A DNA stretch of 64,000 nt from Streptomyces sp. NBC_00659 (GTDB taxonomy: Bacteria; Actinomycetota; Actinomycetes; Streptomycetales; Streptomycetaceae). The notes beneath the pieces are model-generated. The model was not told the origin of the DNA. It did no database searches and saw nothing but the letters and a program-made list of their open reading frames with translations. The stretch covers positions 6,696,001 through 6,760,000 of the forward strand of contig NZ_CP109031.1 in the NCBI RefSeq assembly GCF_036226925.1, given 5' to 3'. Below, piece by piece: positions 62,033 through 64,000 of this stretch (within the stretch, counting starts at the first letter, position 1; each line of letters opens with the position of its first letter). The position numbers and the translations under genes were made by a program.

Positions 62033-64000
62033 TCAGGAGAGCTTGTACGTGGTGACCTGGTGGATGGCGTTGTTCGGCAGGTAGTAGCGGCCGCCGAACT
62101 CCTCGGCCATCCGGTCGAGGCCGTTGTAGTCGCCCGTGAGCGAGAGCGCCTCGTCGGCCCCGTCGCCGTCCAGGTCGGCGGCGAGGTAGTCGCGCGCGCC
62201 CATGAGGGTCGCGCTGCCGACGCCGTTCGCCCAGCTGGCGTCGGACTCGAAGATGCTCGGGTCCCACAGGTAGAGCCCGCCCTCGACACCGGCGACCAGC
62301 AGCCTGCGGCCGCCGGGACCGGTCAGGAAGCCGCCGCCGTAGGACTGCGGCAGCACCCCGGCCTTGGAGTCCACGCCGTCGGCCTCGTACCGCCGGAAGG
62401 AGGCCGTGCCTCCCTCGTACAGCACACCGTTGTCGGCGAAGTAGCTGAAGTGCGTCCACAGGCCACCCGCGTAGCCGGAGTGCAGCACCTCACCGGTGCG
62501 GCCGTCGCGGATCTCGAAGTAGTTCCGCGGGCTGAGGGATTCGGCACCGTTGATCTCGATCGGGGCGGTGACGTTCCACTGGTAGACGACCGCGTGCCCG
62601 TCCGCGTACGGGATCTCCTGGGACGCGAGGATGCCGTCGTTCGGGGTGGCGGTGCGGACGCCGCCGACCGCCTCCGCCGGGGCCTTCGGTGCCACGTCCC
62701 AGCGGACCTTGCCGTTCCTGGCGTCGAGCGCGACGGCGTCGGTGACCGCGTCGGTCCGCTGGTACGCGTCGAGACTCGCGTAGGCCGCGTAGACCTTGCC
62801 GTCGTTCACGGACGGGTCGGTGAAGCGCACGTCGCCGGCGCTCTGGGGCGCGCTGTACGTCCACAGCGTGTGGCCGTCGCCGTAGTAGGCGCGCAGGGCG
62901 TCGGTCGGGACGAGGATGTCGAGCTCGCCGTCGCCGTTCAGGTCGGCCAGCTCGGCCGAGCGCACGTACTGGCCCGCGCCGCCCTCGATGGTGGCGAGGG
63001 TCCTGCCCGTCTTCCCGTCGAGGACGACCACGGCGGTGTCGGCCGCGACGACGATCTCCGGCTTGCCGTCTCCGTCGACGTCACCGGTCTCGATGTCGTG
63101 CACCGCGCCCGGCACGGTGGCCTGCCACAGCTTCTCGGGCTTGCCGCTCACCAGGGACGGACCCGAGTAGGCCCACACACCGTCGGACGATCCGGCCATG
63201 ACGACGTCCTTCTTGCCGTCCTTGTCCAGGTCGGTGGCCTTGGCGTACGCGATGTCGCCCATCAGCGGCGTCACGTCCTCGGCCTTGCCGCTGCCGAGCT
63301 TGAACGTGCGGATGTTCTCCGCCTGGTCGACGACCCGCACGTGCGTGCCCCGGTCGTCGCTGAAGACGTCCTGGTACATCGGGGCGGCGGCGATGCCCTT
63401 CTGCTGCCACTTGATGTCGCCCTTGGCGGAGAAGACCGTCAAGGACGCGTACCGTGCGCCGCCGGGGTTGTTCGCCCCGTTGATCTCGCGGTCGTCCTGG
63501 GCGGAGGTGACCAGCCTGCCGTCGGCCATCTGCAGCCGCCAGACGCTCGCCGCGTCCTTGTCGTTGTCGGCGTCGCGCTTGACCGTGCTCGACCACAGCA
63601 GCGTGTCGGGGTCGGCGCCGTCGAGCACGCGCACGGTGCTGGCGTTGACCCAGTAGCCCTCGTCGAGCGAGGACTCGGCGACCGCGTACTCGGCGCCGTC
63701 CTCCGCGGTGAGGTCACCGACCGTCAGCGCGGTGGGCAGGACGTTGTCCCGGGTCTCCAGCGTGGCGCGGTGACCGGTTCTCAGATCGTAGGAGGCGACC
63801 TCGTAGCGCACGGCGTCCGTCGAGTCCTGCTGCTCCAGGGCGACGATCCGCTTGCGGCCCGCGTCCAGGCGCAGCTGACGGCCGTAGAGCATGCTGTCGG
63901 TCTGCCAGTCCACCGAGCCGTCCGCCGTGTCGAGCACGAGGGTGCGGCCGCGCGCGTCGACACCGGTGGCCTTGGCCAGGTTCCAGGTGAGGGCGACCTT
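62033..64000 (-). CDS. FG-GAP/VCBS repeat protein (5' part outside the window)
   Basis: The visible 655 C-terminal residues have no stop at the window edge, so the N-terminus, probably with a signal peptide, is missing. They form a beta-propeller of FG-GAP/PQQ-like blades. At least four calcium-type loops are visible: DLDKDGKKDVV, DVDGDGKPEIV, DLNGDGELDIL and DLDGDGADEAL. Other blades show VVVLDGKTGRTLATI and WDVAPKA. Such proteins are usually exported adhesins, or lectin- or polysaccharide-associated. No catalytic residues are recognised. A strong terminator follows. Confidence 0.88.
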   Translation of the reverse strand, partial: KVALTWNLAKATGVDARGRTLVLDTADGSVDWQTDSMLYGRQLRLDAGRKRIVALEQQDSTDAVRYEVASYDLRTGHRATLETRDNVLPTALTVGDLTAEDGAEYAVAESSLDEGYWVNASTVRVLDGADPDTLLWSSTVKRDADNDKDAASVWRLQMADGRLVTSAQDDREINGANNPGGARYASLTVFSAKGDIKWQQKGIAAAPMYQDVFSDDRGTHVRVVDQAENIRTFKLGSGKAEDVTPLMGDIAYAKATDLDKDGKKDVVMAGSSDGVWAYSGPSLVSGKPEKLWQATVPGAVHDIETGDVDGDGKPEIVVAADTAVVVLDGKTGRTLATIEGGAGQYVRSAELADLNGDGELDILVPTDALRAYYGDGHTLWTYSAPQSAGDVRFTDPSVNDGKVYAAYASLDAYQRTDAVTDAVALDARNGKVRWDVAPKAPAEAVGGVRTATPNDGILASQEIPYADGHAVVYQWNVTAPIEINGAESLSPRNYFEIRDGRTGEVLHSGYAGGLWTHFSYFADNGVLYEGGTASFRRYEADGVDSKAGVLPQSYGGGFLTGPGGRRLLVAGVEGGLYLWDPSIFESDASWANGVGSATLMGARDYLAADLDGDGADEALSLTGDYNGLDRMAEEFGGRYYLPNNAIHQVTTYKLS

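Noticed and set aside
58554..62084. An 1176-codon plus-strand frame opposite the giant regulator
   Set aside because: It is antisense to a gene with clear BTAD and ATPase motifs, has no ribosome site and no domain.

Overview
The window is a 64 kb piece of chromosome from a high-GC actinobacterium, almost certainly a Streptomyces. The reasons are the very high GC, frequent GTG starts, developmental genes (nsdA, whiG), four clustered type I signal peptidases, and a gene order that, from memory, follows the S. coelicolor core from ftsY through rpsB-frr-cdsA to rlmN. I found no insertion sequence, prophage, CRISPR array or tRNA.

Layout. 0-12 kb: end of ftsY, a Prim-Pol-like gene, nsdA, the nitrogen operon amtB-glnK-glnD behind a GlnR-type operator, then ffh and an FtsH paralogue. 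12-18.3 kb: a methyltransferase, an archaeal/eukaryotic-type ProRS, a SprT-like zincin gene, and the translation block rpsP-khpA-rimM-trmD-rplS. 18.4-26.1 kb: sipW-sipX-sipY, sipZ-NUDIX, a DUF2469 gene, then yraN-comM-dprA. 26.4-33.7 kb: whiG, a TetR regulator, an M23-like protein, and rpsB-tsf-pyrH-frr-cdsA. 33.7-38.3 kb: a low-density accessory stretch of small genes and G-rich or tandem repeats between two conserved blocks. 38.3-43.6 kb: rlmN, then a thiamine ABC transporter (thiB-thiP-thiQ) under a TPP riboswitch with its own terminator. 43.6-49 kb: a sortase-anchored LAETG protein, a LOG protein, a VOC protein and an ABC transporter pair with an unusual ATPase. 49.2-58.2 kb: a probable polyamine/GABA catabolic module (class III aminotransferase, Lrp/AsnC regulator, aldehyde dehydrogenase, PotD-like binding protein, PucR-type regulator) interrupted by a two-component system and a secreted protein. 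58.5-64 kb: a giant SARP-like ATPase regulator and a truncated FG-GAP surface protein.

How it works together. The first half is housekeeping: protein export (FtsY, Ffh, signal peptidases), ribosome biogenesis, nitrogen sensing, DNA uptake and processing (DprA, ComM), phospholipid synthesis and sporulation control. The second half is more adaptive. Thiamine uptake is gated by riboswitch, and polyamine-derived amines would be transaminated and then oxidised under the divergent AsnC regulator.

The least described material is in the small regulatory DNA. It includes short tandem arrays in at least eight intergenic regions, an 11-bp array before an OmpR-type regulator, a 16-bp array directly before the TPP riboswitch, a BldD-like box before nsdA, and inverted repeats before the PucR and AsnC regulators. 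Among proteins, the oddities are a SprT-like zincin with a zinc ribbon, an M23 protein whose catalytic His is Cys, an ABC ATPase with a non-consensus signature motif, and a 137-nt coding overlap between sipX and sipY. All names rest on reading motifs by eye; no database search was possible.
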